Source: Fidelibacterota bacterium (GTDB lineage Bacteria > Fidelibacterota > UBA8477 > JABMPR01). From it: a DNA stretch of 64,000 nucleotides. The stretch is from assembly GCA_021734325.1 (NCBI GenBank), contig JAIPJF010000004.1, positions 1 through 64,000 of the forward strand. The letters run 5' to 3'. The position numbers and the translations under genes were made by a program. Below are positions 62,210 to 64,000 of the stretch, one piece after another; position 1 is the stretch's first letter, and every line of letters begins with the position of its first letter. The notes beneath the pieces were generated by a model. That model saw only the letters and a program-made list of their open reading frames with translations. It was not told the origin of the DNA and searched no databases.

Positions 62210-64000
62210 ATGAAACAACCGATCCTCTTGGTAATTCTAGCAACCGTTTTGTCGGGTCAGACAGGACCACCTACCGACCTCATGGAGGTAAATCCACGGG
62301 TGTTCGTGCTTCAAAATGCCATCGTGCATGCTGAACCAGAACAATCGATCTCACATGCCTCAATCCTTATCCGGGATGGACTTATCGAGGAAGTCGGTAC
62401 GAGAATAAATATCCCAGACGATGCAGTTATTATTGATATGAATGGGAATCATATCTATGCCGGCTTTATCGATGCCTGGGTCGATCTCGACCCCAAAGAT
62501 ATCCAATCATCACCCCGGTCTCATTGGATCGATGTGGTTCACCCTGAATGGGTGGCTTCTGACAGCTATACCCACAATGACTCGACTGTGAAGGAATGGA
62601 GGGAACTTGGCTTCACCCAACTCCATGTCGGATTCAACAAGGGTATTTTTCGAGGACAATCTTCCTTAATTGACCTGGATAAAGCTGCCTCTATCACAAG
62701 CTCGGCTGTCAGTCAGGTGCTGGATTTCTATACCCGGCCTAGAGGTGAAGATGGGTATCCCGAGGCGCTTCTGGGAACCATCGCAGTCATGCGCCAAACC
62801 CTCTATGATGCTGAATGGTATGAAAAAGCGGTGGAAATCTATTCCAGACACCCCAACAAAAATGAACAGCCCGAAGCAGACCTCGCTCTCGCTACTCTGT
62901 CCGATGCGCGTTCCCAGAGAACCCCCTTCCTGTTCAGGACGACCCATGAAACAGCAGCTCAGCGCGCCATTGACATTGCAAAAGAATTCGACCTGAAACT
63001 CTGGTTGATCGGTTCTGGATATGAGTATCGGCGTTTGCCTGAGATAACGGAAGCGAAGCCCTTTATCATTCTGCCCTTAAACTTTCCCGGCAAACCCGAT
63101 ATCACACCCCCTTATCGTGCAGATCAGTATACCACCGAGCAATTAAAACATTGGGACATGGCGCCAGATAACCCACAGAAACTGGTTAACTCGGGGGCGG
63201 AAATTGCCTTGACCTCCCATGGTCTGGAAGATCTGAAACAGTTCCGCATTAATCTCAGTCTGGCCATAGAGCGGGGGCTGAGTGAAAGTGCTGCCCTGGC
63301 GGCACTTACCACCACTCCTGCCAAACACTTCGGGCTGGACAAAACCCATGGAAAGATCAAGTCTGGGTATCAAGCCAATTTTGTAGTGGTTCGTGGGAGC
63401 TATTTTGATGCCTCCAATCCTGTTCAGTCCGTCTGGGTCAGGGGTAACAGATACGATGTGGATCTCAATTCTGATCTTGAGTTTGATGGCAGCTGGGATT
63501 TTTCGCTGGAGAAAATGCAGGGGAAATTGACCCTTAGCGCCAGCCCCTCCCAGACTTCTGGAAACATCAAGCTTGATACCACCACCATCACCCTGAATCA
63601 TCTTAAGCTGGATGGGACACGGATCTCATGGACCGCCGACCTGCCTCATTCCCAGAAACCTGGAATGATTCGATTCCATGGGAGTTGGAATAAGGATATC
63701 CTTTCAGGACTGGCCATCTACCCCGATGGGCAGGAACATGAGTGGCAGGCATCAGGTCATACAGCACGCACCGTAAAAGCTGAGACCTCCAAAGCCTCGC
63801 CCAGCAATCTGAAAGTGAGTTTCCCCGAAGGAGCCTTTGGCTTTCAGGAGCTTCCCCGGCAACCGGCATCCCTTTTTATCAATGATGCCACCGTATGGAC
63901 ATCGAGTCCCCAGGGCATTGTCAAGAATTGTGATCTGTTGATCCAGAAAGGGAAGATCAAAAAGATCGGCCAGAACCTGACTCCCCCCAAAGGCGCTGAG
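62210..64000 (+). CDS. Secreted tandem amidohydrolase, cut by the window edge
   Basis: The reading frame is open from the ATG at 62210 to the last base (597 codons). A signal peptide (about 1-16, SGQTG) is followed by an amidohydrolase-like domain: ASILIRDGLIEEVGT, YAGFIDAWVDLD and a C-terminal half with SLAIERGLSESAALAALTTT and GKIKSGYQANFVVV. At the place of the metal-binding HxH the text is DAWVD, so this first barrel is probably inactive. From about residue 560 a second composite domain begins (LFINDATVWTSSPQG, LLIQKGKIKKIGQ), and its barrel would lie to the right of the window. Secreted imidazolonepropionase/dipeptidase-type enzymes of the FCB group have this duplicated form. Confidence 0.85.
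   Translation, partial: MKQPILLVILATVLSGQTGPPTDLMEVNPRVFVLQNAIVHAEPEQSISHASILIRDGLIEEVGTRINIPDDAVIIDMNGNHIYAGFIDAWVDLDPKDIQSSPRSHWIDVVHPEWVASDSYTHNDSTVKEWRELGFTQLHVGFNKGIFRGQSSLIDLDKAASITSSAVSQVLDFYTRPRGEDGYPEALLGTIAVMRQTLYDAEWYEKAVEIYSRHPNKNEQPEADLALATLSDARSQRTPFLFRTTHETAAQRAIDIAKEFDLKLWLIGSGYEYRRLPEITEAKPFIILPLNFPGKPDITPPYRADQYTTEQLKHWDMAPDNPQKLVNSGAEIALTSHGLEDLKQFRINLSLAIERGLSESAALAALTTTPAKHFGLDKTHGKIKSGYQANFVVVRGSYFDASNPVQSVWVRGNRYDVDLNSDLEFDGSWDFSLEKMQGKLTLSASPSQTSGNIKLDTTTITLNHLKLDGTRISWTADLPHSQKPGMIRFHGSWNKDILSGLAIYPDGQEHEWQASGHTARTVKAETSKASPSNLKVSFPEGAFGFQELPRQPASLFINDATVWTSSPQGIVKNCDLLIQKGKIKKIGQNLTPPKGAE

Overview
Organism and style. The window reads as a chromosomal segment of a Gram-negative bacterium of the FCB superphylum (a Marinimicrobia-, Ignavibacteria- or Calditrichota-like lineage is my guess; no rRNA is present to settle it). 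The pointers are three secreted proteins ending in the NYPNPFNP-type C-terminal sorting domain, many signal-peptide or lipobox proteins, a DUF4492-cydA-cydB cytochrome bd locus, a DUF4954 protein, FISUMP lipoproteins and a type II glutamine synthetase. Gene density is high, with short intergenic gaps and many 4-bp ATGA overlaps.

Layout. Positions 1-10.5 kb hold mixed housekeeping and envelope genes: a LytS-type kinase, lipoproteins, a Hcy-methyltransferase/DHFR-like pair, an exported MsrB-MsrA fusion, an acyl-CoA dehydrogenase, DoxX and a CoA-binding protein. Positions 10.8-32.2 kb, all on the plus strand, form a 21-kb purine-catabolism island: adenine deaminase, two molybdenum hydroxylase (xanthine dehydrogenase family) sets, SsnA, YgeY, YgeW, two fold-type-II PLP enzymes, YgfK, an 8-oxoguanine-deaminase-like amidohydrolase and finally the glycosylase Tag. 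A small four-helix-bundle gene flanked by inverted heptamer arrays sits inside it. Positions 32.2-35.3 kb are the cytochrome bd oxidase with two small membrane proteins. Positions 35.3-42.5 kb hold dinB, envelope proteins, trmO, an M1 aminopeptidase, alkD and a HAD phosphatase. Positions 42.6-48.9 kb hold a probable operon pta-ackA-acp-gntR-DUF4954-nagB whose promoter contains a palindrome of the kind bound by GntR/HutC repressors. Positions 48.9-64 kb hold an Lrp regulator, glutamine synthetase II and a series of secreted proteins (BNR-propeller protein, endonuclease I, tandem paralogues, FISUMP pair, tandem amidohydrolase cut by the window edge).

How it fits together. The island resembles the E. 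coli yge/ygf-xdh-ssnA region linked to anaerobic purine/urate breakdown. Deaminases and molybdenum hydroxylases would feed purines to xanthine or urate, and YgfK, SsnA, YgeW and YgeY would dismantle the ring. No ygeX (diaminopropionate ammonia-lyase), no hyuA hydantoinase, no carbamate kinase and no purine permease is visible. Instead two other PLP enzymes stand next to ygeW, which makes this a plausible variant of the pathway. Released ammonia could be captured by the Lrp-adjacent glutamine synthetase, and pyruvate or acetyl-CoA could yield ATP through Pta-AckA. Cytochrome bd fits a low-oxygen lifestyle. These links are inference.
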